This document shows, in pieces, positions 10,798 through 20,393 of a DNA stretch of 64,000 bases (position 1 is its first letter; each line of letters starts with the position of its first letter). Both the position numbers and the translations under genes were made by a program. The notes under the pieces are model-generated. The model saw nothing but the letters and a program-made list of their open reading frames with translations, did no database searches and was not told the DNA's origin. This DNA comes from Latrodectus hesperus (taxonomy: Eukaryota > Arthropoda > Arachnida > Araneae > Theridiidae): NCBI GenBank assembly GCA_037975125.1, contig CM075852.1, forward strand, positions 17,054,099-17,118,098. Direction: 5' to 3'.

Positions 10798-12490
10798 CAG
10801 GGCTAGGGAAAAAGATTGGCTGGCTCATCTCTTTGAGCGGAAAAGCATGACGTCACTAAGCATAAACTAGTTGGCATTTATCTATGCTAGTTTTGGTTTG
10901 GTCGCTACTTTGTTTTACATTTTGCCTCGTTCTCTGTTGATGTTTTAATTTTTAGAAAGTGTATTTTTTATAAAAGAAAACACGATCAAGTGCGTTGTTG
11001 CTACTTGATCAAATACATACCAAAATGCTAAAGAAAAGCACGGGATATTTCACCGATTTTCAAAAGAGAATCAAAATATTTTGAAGGAATGGCCGCAAAG
11101 ATGTCTTGATAAACTCTAGAATTTGGAATGAGATTTTGAATAAAAATATCGGTGTTATATAATTTGTCATAAAGTCCCAACTCTCTCTTCTAATTATTTA
11201 TGGAAACGAAAGACAAAAAGGTTACACATGCAAAAAAAAATCTTTTCAGAAACTACTGCTAATAACGCATTTCACTGGAAACACTAAACCGGCTCTGCAT
11301 TGTTTTCATTGATAGGTAATTTATGTGATATTATGAACAGTTCTATAACAATACCCCGCACTAACAAGCCATTTAAAGGTGCTTTTGGAGTGCAAAAATA
11401 CTTTGAATGCTCAAAAAGAAACTTTGATAAATTTCTCCTTGATTTCGTTTAAATTGTCTTTGAAAAAAATCGGGTTTAATTTTTCAGAAAAGAATTATTT
11501 TCAATTCGTTCTCCTTACTTATTTTACACTATTTGTTTCAATTTATGTAGATTTGAAATCCATAAATGTAACTTACATTTAACAAATAGGCATAACTCAA
11601 GATACGAGATGCATCATTTTCCTTCTGAAAAGTAATTATTTAAAAAAAACATTGCTCTCAAATAAATTACCTAATTTGTTCTTGAAAGCAAACTCTTTAG
11701 AAAGAGGACAAGACGTTTATTTAATGAGTGAAGTGTTAAATTCTGCATTTAATTTAAAGAAATAATAAGAAATTATCCATTTTTGTTTCTCAAGGTGATG
11801 AGTTATAAATCGTGAATTTTATAGAACCCTTACCTTTATCTTGGGAAAATGAACTTTCCTCTTACAATCCAAATCGTGATGTATCTCCATTTGAAGAGGA
11901 AGTTATGGTTTATGCGTCACGTTATATTGCTTATAAAATAAGAGATACATCACTTGGAAATATATCAAAAAATGCAGTCGAGATGCCCAATCCTTCCAAC
12001 TGGATTATTTTAGTTTCTGTTGAGTCACTTACTAGTTATACAAAACCATGGATGGAATTTTCGAAATTTTATGGTGACACATTTTTTAAAAGGTAATTAC
12101 AACATTGATAAAGAAATAGAATATTCTTTTCCTACTACAAATTGACTGTTGTTTGAGAACATTTATACGAATTAGGCATTTGAATAGAAATGCAGCTATA
12201 GCATCTCGTAATGAAGCTAAAAAAAGTAGATCAATAGTAAACAAATCATGACAAATTGAAACTAATAGGTAAAAATATTCTTTATATTGGTTACAAAATT
12301 CTAAGTTAATTTGAACATTTATGATAATTTTTGAAGTTTTATTAAATAATTATTGCAAATTTACTTTATATTTGAGAGGCACTTGTAGTTTTTCACTTTC
12401 ATTAAAAACAATTTAACTTAAATAAATATTTTGCTTAGAAATTCCCCAGGCAGCTTATTCTTCAATGCCTGTCATCAACGGCTACCTAGC
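10798..12490 (+). mobile_element. P-element relic, internally deleted, 3' end missing
   Basis: The left end 'cagggctagggaaaaa' followed by 'gattggctggctcat' matches both inverted termini of the longer element at 17320-20393. The sub-terminal region also matches, including a TGACGTCAC word (10849-10857) and the 'tctatgctag' word near 10890. Inside, about 1.2 kb of the coding region is absent: THAP-domain sequence up to about 11100 is followed within 150 bp by sequence equal to the middle of the transposase. The right side matches the longer element up to 'aggcagcttattc' (12450) and a little beyond, but the right inverted repeat is missing. Confidence 0.88.
10984..12240 (+). pseudogene. THAP-type P-element transposase remnant
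   Basis: The THAP region reads KCVVAT, then a TGA stop exactly where the second zinc-binding Cys should be, then AKEKHGIFHRFSKENQ and KEWPQRC before a stop near 11117. After the deletion, a piece with TTAxxxxFTGNT precedes MNSS..IPRTNKPFKGAFGVQKYF (11336-11405), as in the longer copy. Later pieces include PLPLSWENEL and SPFEEEVMVYASRYIAYK (11812-12096), equal to the transposase C-terminal domain. Stops and frameshifts are frequent in between, and the D-D-E core is mostly deleted. It is therefore inactive and, judging by damage, decayed further than its neighbour at 17320. Confidence 0.85.
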
Positions 12491-13089
12491 CTATACAATA
12501 AATTATGCCAATCGATTGTAAGCCATTACTGCTTGACAGTCGAGTATCTAATTTGTGAGATGTTTCAAATATGAAAAATCTAGTTTATGCGTACTTATTT
12601 TACGTCCATACAAATAAGGTTAACATTACAGGTTACTGGGTATATTATTTTTTTTCTGAATAAGATTTCTAAACATTCGGTATTTACATTGATTTTAAAT
12701 CATGATCATATGACGAGGTTGACCCACGAGTAGGCACCACCTTTCCAAGGTACACTGAGTGAAGAAAATTCATTTATAGATAGAGAATAGTAGAAATATC
12801 TTAAAGATAATTTTATATATACGTTCTAATTTGTTACTGTATATTCTAGATTAATTTTTCAAATTTCAATAATCCCAGTGATAAGTCATACCATTTTACT
12901 TTCAGCAGTGAAGAGGTGTAAGTTATTCAATTTTTTAAACTAAGTGTATTTTAGGAAACTGGAAAACAATGATAATGTTATGGAAGCTAGAAAGCTATTC
13001 TTATTAAATAAAGCGTGCATCGTTATTTTCTTATCATTAAGAATTAATCATTTAATTAGATATTTTACTCTTAATTGTAATATACATAA
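12491..13089. other. No supported gene
   Basis: Unassigned AT-rich sequence between two transposons. Positions 12705-12755 on the minus strand resemble a portion of the SINE-D body (see 8238 and 28573). Confidence 0.45.
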
Positions 13090-13443
13090 CAGGGGTGGCC
13101 AATACGTCGACCGCGAAGACATTTTAGATAATCCGCGTGACTATCCCGATAATGACATCGGATATTAACAATTTAATTTATGACATAGAATTAATGAATT
13201 ATTTAAAATAAACATTTACTACAGTTTACGCCTTAAAGCCTAAAACAAACTGTGCATAGTAATACAATGAATTTGTCGTTTTACAGTGGAGAATTAAATA
13301 GAAACGACTAAGTGGGATCCTTAGATTATATCCAGTAGCCAACGCGATGATAGCGACGCAGCGAGTTGACTAGTCTACCCGTCACATCCGCCGCTTTCTA
13401 CCGCACTGATACGATAATTTGTTGTTTCAACAACCCTTCCAAT

Positions 13444-15318
13444 ATGACTCAACCAGGTACCAGTGCTAACAGAAGTAAAACATACCATTATCACAATGGG
13501 TGGGAAGATGATTTCTTTTTTGTTAAGGTGAAGGAAAAATGTGTTTGTCTCATATGTAAATCATGTGTGGCACTACCAAAAAAAGCAAACGTCGAAAGAC
13601 ATTTTAAAACCATGCACTTAAAATACGCTACAGACTTTCCAATCGGCAGTTAACTTCTAAAAGTTAAAGTGTATGATGAATTAAAGTCGAAATTATATTT
13701 AAAGCAATCGTTATTTTCGAGACCAGGTACCAAAGCTAAAGCAATAACATTGCCGTCGTTTAAAATTACAGAATTTTTTATAAAGCGAAAAAAAAAAAAC
13801 ATTCGAAGGTGGAGAATTGATTAAAGAAACTTTCTGTAAAGCGGGAGAAGTGATTTTCCACGATTTTAAAAACAAATCTGAAATAATATGGTCAATAAAT
13901 CTTTCTTTGTCGCTTAACACTGTGATATGTCGGACTCTGAAGCTATAAATAATAATTTGGAGGATTTATTAAATGACGATGTAAAAGCTTGTAAGTTCCT
14001 ATCACTTCAATTTGATGAATCCACAGATATTAGTGACATTGCACAGTTATGCATTTTTGTGAGAATGGTTTTCGAAGATATGACTTCAAAAGAATTATTA
14101 ACTATAATTCCATTGAAAGGACAAACGAGAGAGGCCAAGATATCTACAATTCATTTAAAAACTTTATTGATAAGACAGGATTTCAAATATATAAATTGGT
14201 CTATTACAACAGATGGAGCTCCAACAACGGCCAGGAATCGAATTGGTTTCATTGCCTTGTGCAATAATTATGAAGAAATTCCTAGTTTTACCAGCTATCA
14301 TTGCATTATCCATCAACAGGTATTGAGTTCAAAAATACTAAAGTCTAATGATATAATGCAAATTGCTTTTAAAATCAATTCAATTCGTTCAAAAAGTCTT
14401 CAGAGACGACAATTTCGGGCACTTTTGGAGGAAACTGAATCAGAGTACGGAGATCTCTTATTGCACACAGACGTGAGGTGGCTAAACCGTGGTGCTTTTT
14501 TAAAAAAAAAAAAAAAGATTTCGTAGTTTGTTACCAGAAATACAAAATTTTCTACAAATGAAAGGAGAGCACATTACTGAATTAGAAGATGAGAAGTGGC
14601 TCATGAAACTAGCTTTTCTCTGTGATATCTTTGCCAAACTTAGCGATTTAAACCTAAATCTAGAAGGAAAGAATAAATGTTCAACAGACATGATGAGCGC
14701 GATTAAAGCTTTCAAAGAAACTATAAAAAGGTATGCGTCTCAATTAAGAAAACATGAAATGATGAACTTCAAAAACATGGAGGAAGAGTGCATTCATAAT
14801 CCAAACCGAGACTTCGAAGATTTCGCCGAACACTTAGATATTTTGTTTGAAGAATTTGAAAGAAGATTCGCTGACTTAAGTAGGTTGGAAGAAATACTCA
14901 ATTTTTTATGATATTTACATTTAATGAAAAAGTCAACATAGATAGAATATCTGCAAAAATAGGACATTTAATAGATTTCTCATCAGTCACGGTCGAGGAA
15001 GAAATTGTTAAATTAAGATGCGATACATTTCTTAAATCCAGAGCATCTACCGATACTGGTTTTTGGAAATTAATTTCTGAAAAAACGTTTCCAAATATTT
15101 ACAAATAGATTTTGTATTTGAAATCATACTTTGGGTCGAGGTATCTTTGCGAATCTGCTCTTTCAACCATGAATGCCATAAAAACCAAACATTGGTCACG
15201 TTTAACAGGTGAACATTTAATTTCGTGTTTACGCATTGCAATAAGCTCATACCAGCCACAATTTGATAAGCTTGTCGCAGATATACAGTGCCAAATTTCA
15301 ACTAAACGAAGTGAATAG
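13444..15318 (+). pseudogene. BED-finger hAT transposase (SCAND3/ZBED/GTF2IRD2-like)
   Basis: The protein would cut and rejoin the element ends. The likely start is ATG 13444 (MTQPGTSANRS). A BED-type zinc finger follows: CVCLICK, then NVERHFKTMH about 16 residues later. Next come a linker with stops (13651-13926) and a long piece (13927-14526) holding LQFDESTDISDIAQL (first catalytic Asp) and the second-Asp motif TTDGAPTTARN, then HxxxxxQ and DVRWLNRG. A run of ~14 A's at 14502-14515 shifts the frame. The following pieces (14528-14911, 14908-15108) lead, after an in-frame TAG at 15106, to GSRYLCESALSTMNAIK and LTGEHLISCLRIA, the hAT dimerisation region with its catalytic Glu. Several stops and frameshifts make it a pseudogene, but all domains are still in order. 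Confidence 0.88.
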
Positions 15319-15420
15319 GATGTTCAATTTTTGATATATGAATACTTTGATTATTTTCATCAGCAAATTTTTGTTTTGTAAATATTAAGTTTTTTTTATT
15401 TATAAAAATTAGGTAATTTA

Positions 15421-15735
15421 AGCCGACCAACTTGTCTAGTGGTCAGCGGGCCTGACTGTGGATAAGGAGGTCCTGGGTTCGAGTCCCGGTTCGGGCATGG
15501 ATGTACTTTCTCTCTATCTATCCTGTCTTTGTCCTTTCCTTGTATGAATGAAGTGCGAATGGTTGCCTACCCTATAAACGGGTCCCTATGGCATGTGTGT
15601 AGAGCAAAGTCGTACTTTTACCTTCATGGTGCTCTGGTTAAAAACGAAAGACGCTCCCAATTGACTTAAATTCGCATAGCCAAAGGCAAAGCGAGCTTGG
15701 CTTGCCCAGGTGTCATTAGAAACAACAACAACAGA
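15421..15735 (+). repeat. SINE-B, full length, with target duplication
   Basis: The tRNA-like head has 'gtctagtggtcagcgggcc' (A-box side) and 'ggttcgagtcccgg' (B box). Next comes a 'ggatgtactttctctct' body, then the shared tail beginning 'gagcaaagtcgtacttttac' and ending 'gtcattagaaacaacaacaa'. The 7-mer 'taattta' lies directly on both sides (15414-15420 and 15736-15742), a LINE-type target duplication. The copy is inserted in the 3' part of the hAT element and is therefore younger than it. Confidence 0.93.
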
Positions 15736-15964
15736 TAATTTACCATTTTTTCTTGTTATCGAAAATAAATATATAAACGTGTACGTTGCTTTAATTTAGC
15801 TCTGCCATTGGTTAACCACCTTCGATTTTTTAAATCTGGAGTATACCATGGATCCCAAAAGTTTGGCCACCCCTAATATATATCCATTTAATTAAATTCT
15901 CGCGATACTTTTTCATTCGTTTTTTTTTTCAATTTAGCAGGTAGTTGAATTCTTTTTCTTTCAG

Positions 15965-16092
15965 TTCAATAGCCTTGTGCTTTAATTCCCATCTCAGGTA
16001 TGGATATTTACAGTAGTTCGAAATCCACTTTAAATTTTAGGTTTCAGTCCGAGTAACTTTGCTCAAAAATGATTGTTGAATGAATAACAAAC
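15965..16092 (+). repeat. SINE-A, 5'-truncated, decayed
   Basis: Recognisable in order: 'ccttgtgctttaattcccat', 'caggtatggatatttacagt', 'agttcgaaatccactttaaa', then 'gattgttgaatgaataacaa'. These are diverged forms of the SINE-A body and tail (see 49756). Confidence 0.6.
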
Positions 16093-17156
16093 CTTTCCCT
16101 CTTTTTGAAAAGCAGATTTTAAAATGCTGAATGATAAAAAAAATACATAGTGCCAATATTTTAATGACTTACACAAACAAAACTGATAAGTACCACATCT
16201 CGATTAATAAATTAATTACATATTTTGCAATATGTTTGTGGCCACATATTTCTGAGGACAAAAAAACCCGTTAAAAATGAATCGTTATAAAAACTACTTG
16301 CAAGTGATGAGGTTCGGCAGGATCAAATAGAAATTTAATTACTCTGTAGTCTTAATAGCGACACCTTTTCCTACCAGATGAACTCAGCTTCAATAAATTC
16401 CAGTAATAGAAGAGGAAAAGTTTCAACTGATTTTTACACGTTATTGCATAAAAGTTTATTCAAATATTTTAGTTAACAGCTCTTACTCGGGTGCACATCG
16501 GAATATAGTTTAACCTTTTTCGATGTTAATTGTTTATGTTTTAAATGCTAATTATCTCTGGCTAAGCCATGAAGTAAGTAGCGTTGTGCTCTTTGATTTA
16601 AGAATTTATGCGTTTAGAATGTCATATCGGGTACTTATAGTGTTTCATGCTCATATTTAAATTAGATTTATGTCTACTTAGCTAATCTGAACAAGAAATG
16701 TCTTTTAAACCACTATTAAAAAAACAGGGAGTGTTTGATATCCCTTGAATTTTCAAGTAATCATAGCTAATGAAAATATATTTTTTCAAAACTCTTAAGT
16801 ATCATATTGTGAGTATTAACCACTTGTGTTATAAATAAAAGCAAAAGTAAATAATTAAAAAATTTTATATATTACTATCTTTTTTTGTTCCTATTGAATT
16901 ATTTAAATTATATATATCTAAGTTGTTATTGTTTGTCCGTTCGCTGCCTATTGTAGTTTTTTTCAGAGTTGTAAAAATATATATATACCGATTCCTTAAT
17001 TATTTTAACTTAATTTTAAATATAAAAGCCTGCTTAAACAGAAATGAGAAAAGTCAAAAAATGTTTTTAAACGGTGGGTTAATTTCAGCCAAAATCAACT
17101 AATTGGTCAAAATCAACATTGAGATAAATCGAACAAAATAGATTACGTTTATCTTG
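16093..17156. other. No supported gene
   Basis: Unassigned AT-rich sequence without open frames of note. Confidence 0.5.
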
Positions 17157-17313
17157 AATGGTTGGTTTGTCTTTAAACGGTCATTTTTTGCACACAAGGG
17201 CTAATTAGAGCTGTTTTAAAGTGGACCCGAGCCACTGTGAATATCGCACAAGGTGGGGATTCGAACTGTTGAACTGAAGGCAAGAGCGCTAACTATCTGG
17301 CTGCCAGCTCGGC
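17157..17313 (-). repeat. SINE-A, nearly full length
   Basis: On the minus strand the head reads 'ccgagctggcagccagatag' then 'ttagcgctcttgcc', with a B box-like 'agttcgaatccccacc'. The end is 'gaccgtttaaagacaaacca'. The head end abuts the left terminus of the P element at 17320 with only a few bases between, so the two insertions share a breakpoint region. Confidence 0.82.
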
Positions 17314-17319
17314 TGGGGT

Positions 17320-17350
17320 CAGGGCTAGGGAAAGAGAAGGGCTGGCTCAA
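17320..17350 (+). repeat. P-element terminal inverted repeat (3' side of the gene)
   Basis: It begins cagggctaggg and continues with gggctggctca; it is the inverted partner of 20363-20393 with a few mismatches. Confidence 0.9.
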
Positions 17351-17619
17351 ATGCTCCCCAAAACTGTCACCGGAAATTGCCGTTGATGACGTAGTCAGGC
17401 ATCCAAGGAGAATAAGCTGCCTGGAATTTCTAAGCAAAATACTTACTTTTTATTTTTAAGTTCATTTTGTTTTTAATCAGAGTGAAAAAAACTACAAATG
17501 CCTCTCAAATATTTAGTAAATTTGCAATTATTATTTAATAAACCCAAAAAAATTATTATTAATATTGAAATTAACTTAAAATTGTATGACCAATATAAAA
17601 ATATATTTACCTATTAGCT

Positions 17620-20182
17620 TCAGCTTATCTTGATTTTTTGACTATTGACCCATTTCTTGTTTTTCTGTTGAGCTTTAGTATGAGATACTATCGCTGCATT
17701 TCTATTTAAATACCTAATTCATATAAATATTCTCAAGCGACAAAAAAGTTTAATTGCCTTTCGATTTACAGTAGGAAAAGAAGACTCTGTTTCATTTATT
17801 AATGTTGCTATGACATTTTTCCCTTTAGAAAATGTGTTGCCATGAAATTTGCGAAACATTATGTCCATTTGTTTTATAGTTTCCATCCATGCTTTTGTTG
17901 GAACAGTAAGTCCCCCAGCAGAAATTAAATTAATCCATTCGGAATGATTGGGCATATCGACTGAATTTCTTGATATAGTTCCAAGTGAATTATATTTAAT
18001 TTTATAAGCAATATAACCTGCCACATAAACCATAGCTTCTTTTTCAAATGGAGATATATCACAATTATGATTGGAAGAGGCAAGTTCATTTTCCCAAGAT
18101 AAAGGTAAGGGATTAATTAAGAATTCACGATTTAATTCATCATCTTGAGAATCAAAAGAATTGATAATTTCTTGACGTTCTTTTACATTAAATGCAGAGT
18201 CTAACATTTCACTTGTTAAATAAACGTCTGGTCCATTTTCTAAAGAGTTTACTTTCGGTGACAAATTAGGTAATTTATTGGCGAGCAATATTTTTTTAAG
18301 CGAATAATTACTTCAGATGGAGAAGGATGGTCATTGAATCTCCCGAGACCTCTAATTTGGCTGAAGAGGCTTTCGAGCGCATATTGAGTAAGTCTACTTG
18401 TTAAAATATAAGATACATTTATAGATTTCAAGTCTTCATATAATCCATAAAGAGAATGAATTGAAACAATAATCCCTTTCTGAAAAGGCAAAACCGATTT
18501 TTTCCCAAATACAAGTAAATTGAAAACTTCCTCCTTGATTGCGTTTAAAGATTCTTTTTGAGTATCAAAGTATTTTTGCACTCCAAAAGCAGCTTTTAAA
18601 GGCTTGTTACTGGGGGGTATTGGTACGGAGCTGTTCATATTATCAAATAAATTATCGATTAATGAAAAAATGCAGCCGCTTTAGTATTTCCAGTGAAATG
18701 TATAGCTTTAGCAGTAGTTTCCGAAAATAAAGTCTTTGCAGGTGTAACTTTTTGTCTTTCATTTCCTTTAACAGTTAGAAATTGAGGCTTCAGTTTATGG
18801 CAAATTTTTATTTCCCCGACATCTTTATTCAATATCTCATATAATATTCTAGAATTTATAATTGTATCGTCACGCAAAACTAAACCACTATCTAAAAAAT
18901 GGTTCCTCAATAACTTGATATAATGAGGCATATCAGCGAAAACCCATATTTTCCTTGAATCTTTTGAAGGATGAAGAAAAAACGATTTGTCTATAGTTAT
19001 TTCGAGTTCTTTCCATAAGGTATGACAACCGCCAAGATCTGAAATTATTGCTCGAACTTGAACACCAGTGAATTAGACTTCTTCTATTACAGAAAATAAA
19101 AGTTTTTTATTCATTTACAGTCGAAATCAAAAAATATTGGCTGTTTCCACGGGAAAATTAATCCTCGCAATAAAATAACTTGAACTTTACAAAATGGGCC
19201 TAAAATTTCATCCAATGAAGAGTCGTAACACAATTTCGAATCTATGTGCATTTCGTCAAAGCTCAAAGAACAAATCTTTTCTATATCACTCAAAGTTTCG
19301 CAATTTTTTTCATCAATAACATTACATCTTTAAGAATTCCAGGCATGCAACTAAATTTGGAACACCATCTTTTCAAAGTACTTGCACTTGGCATATTTAA
19401 TCCCATCGTATTTCGCCAAAAATCGTAAAATTTTGAAGATAATGACCGAATCAAAATACATTTTGAAATAGTGTCAGATGACCATTTAGTTCTTAATTTA
19501 TTTTCTTCACGCTTATAAGGGAATAAATTATTTATCCCTATCTTCCCAAGTTTAATGTTCTCCTTTTGAAGTAATTTTATTTTCGTTTTTAATTTTTGTT
19601 TTTCATTTAAAAGCAATTTTTTATTTGTTTTCGATCGTTTAATTATTCTTGTTGTAGAAGTTCGATTTCTTTTTTGCTAATTTTTAAGGAATTTCACTGT
19701 ATTTTCTGCGCATAATATTCTTTTTTTCAATTCTTCTATATTTTTTAAATATTCATTGCATTTAAGGCACTTAATATCACCATCACACTGACTTTCTGCA
19801 TCACATAATTTATGTGGACTCACGCACTCAATTCTTTCAATAGCTTCTACTAATCTTCTTTTCGTTTGTCTCTGTTCTCTTGGAGTATTTTGAATTATGT
19901 TTAAAGTCGGTAACTTAAGATTAGGCAGAGCCGTCGGTTTTAATATTTTCTCTCTGGCAAACCAAGTAGTCTATTTTGCATGTCGTCCATATATTCATTC
20001 AAATCAAAATGCTCACTGCACACTCTAGCATTCTTGATGTTGATTTTGTCACTTCTTCGACATCTTTGCACCCATTCCTTTGAAAGCATTTGATTTTCTT
20101 TTGGAAATCGATGAAATATTATGTGTTTTCCTTTTGTATTTCGATACATATTTGAACACGTAGCAACAGCACACGATGTCAT
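17620..20182 (-). pseudogene. P-element/THAP9-like transposase, frame-broken
   Basis: The start is ATG 20182 (MTSCAVATCSNMYRN). The THAP zinc finger occupies residues 1-60: C4, C9, RFPKE (25-29), W37, C55 and H58 (VCSEHF), the C2CH DNA-binding pattern. A one-base shift near 19945 leads to ILKPTALPNLKLP, a Cys-rich/coiled-coil region, a stop near 19680, and then KWSSDTIS..RSLSSKFYDFWR and STLKRWC typical of P transposases. Catalytic-core markers follow: LSFDEM (first Asp, ~19265), ISDLGGC (second Asp, ~19045), ADMPHYIKLLRNHFLDSG, and LTQYALESLFSQIRGLGRF (third acidic residue, ~18370). The C-terminal part contains LPLSWENEL and EAMVYVAGYIAYK, ending at a stop at 17620-17622. I count at least four frameshifts (several at A/T runs) and three stops. 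It is inactive now, although every domain is still in place. Confidence 0.9.
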
Positions 20183-20362
20183 GTTTTCCTCTTTAAAAAA
20201 TACTCTTGCTTAAAATGAAAACATTAACATTAAACAAGCCAAAATGAATGAGAAAGCTGCGATCAGACACAAGCTAGCATAGAGAATGCCAGCCAGTGGA
20301 TGCCCAGTGACGTCACGCTCTTCCCCTCTCCGGTGACAAGGCGGCATGCGATACATCAAAGC

Positions 20363-20393
20363 GATGAGCCAGCCCTTATTTTCCCTAGCCCTG
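20363..20393 (-). repeat. P-element terminal inverted repeat (5' side of the gene)
   Basis: Read on the minus strand it begins cagggctaggg and continues with gggctggctcat. The same end is found at 10798 on the plus strand in the deletion derivative. Confidence 0.9.

Larger units (their letters stand above)
13090..15875 (+). mobile_element. hAT transposon (BED-finger type) with nested SINE
   Basis: The left end 'caggggtggccaa' and the reversed right end 'taggggtggccaa' are short inverted repeats of the hAT kind. The flanking 8-mers 'atacataa' (13082-13089) and 'atatatat' (15876-15883) agree at 6 of 8 positions, as expected of an aged 8-bp target duplication. The interior encodes a BED zinc finger and a hAT transposase. 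A SINE-B copy (15421-15735) sits in the 3' untranslated part and adds about 320 bp, so the element itself was ~2.46 kb. Confidence 0.85.
17320..20393 (-). mobile_element. P element, full length (3,074 bp) with both terminal inverted repeats
   Basis: The two ends are inverted copies: 'cagggctagggaaagagaag' with 'ggctggctca' at 17320-17350, and reversed 'cagggctagggaaaataagg' with 'gctggctcat' at 20363-20393. Inside both ends are TGACGT words (17380 region, and 20308-20315 as GTGACGTCAC). The ~2.5-kb interior encodes on the minus strand a THAP-domain transposase. The flanking 8-mers (gctggggt left, tatgtaac right) do not match, so the 8-bp target duplication expected of P elements is lost or one flank was rearranged. 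A deletion derivative of the same family lies at 10798-12490. Confidence 0.9.
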
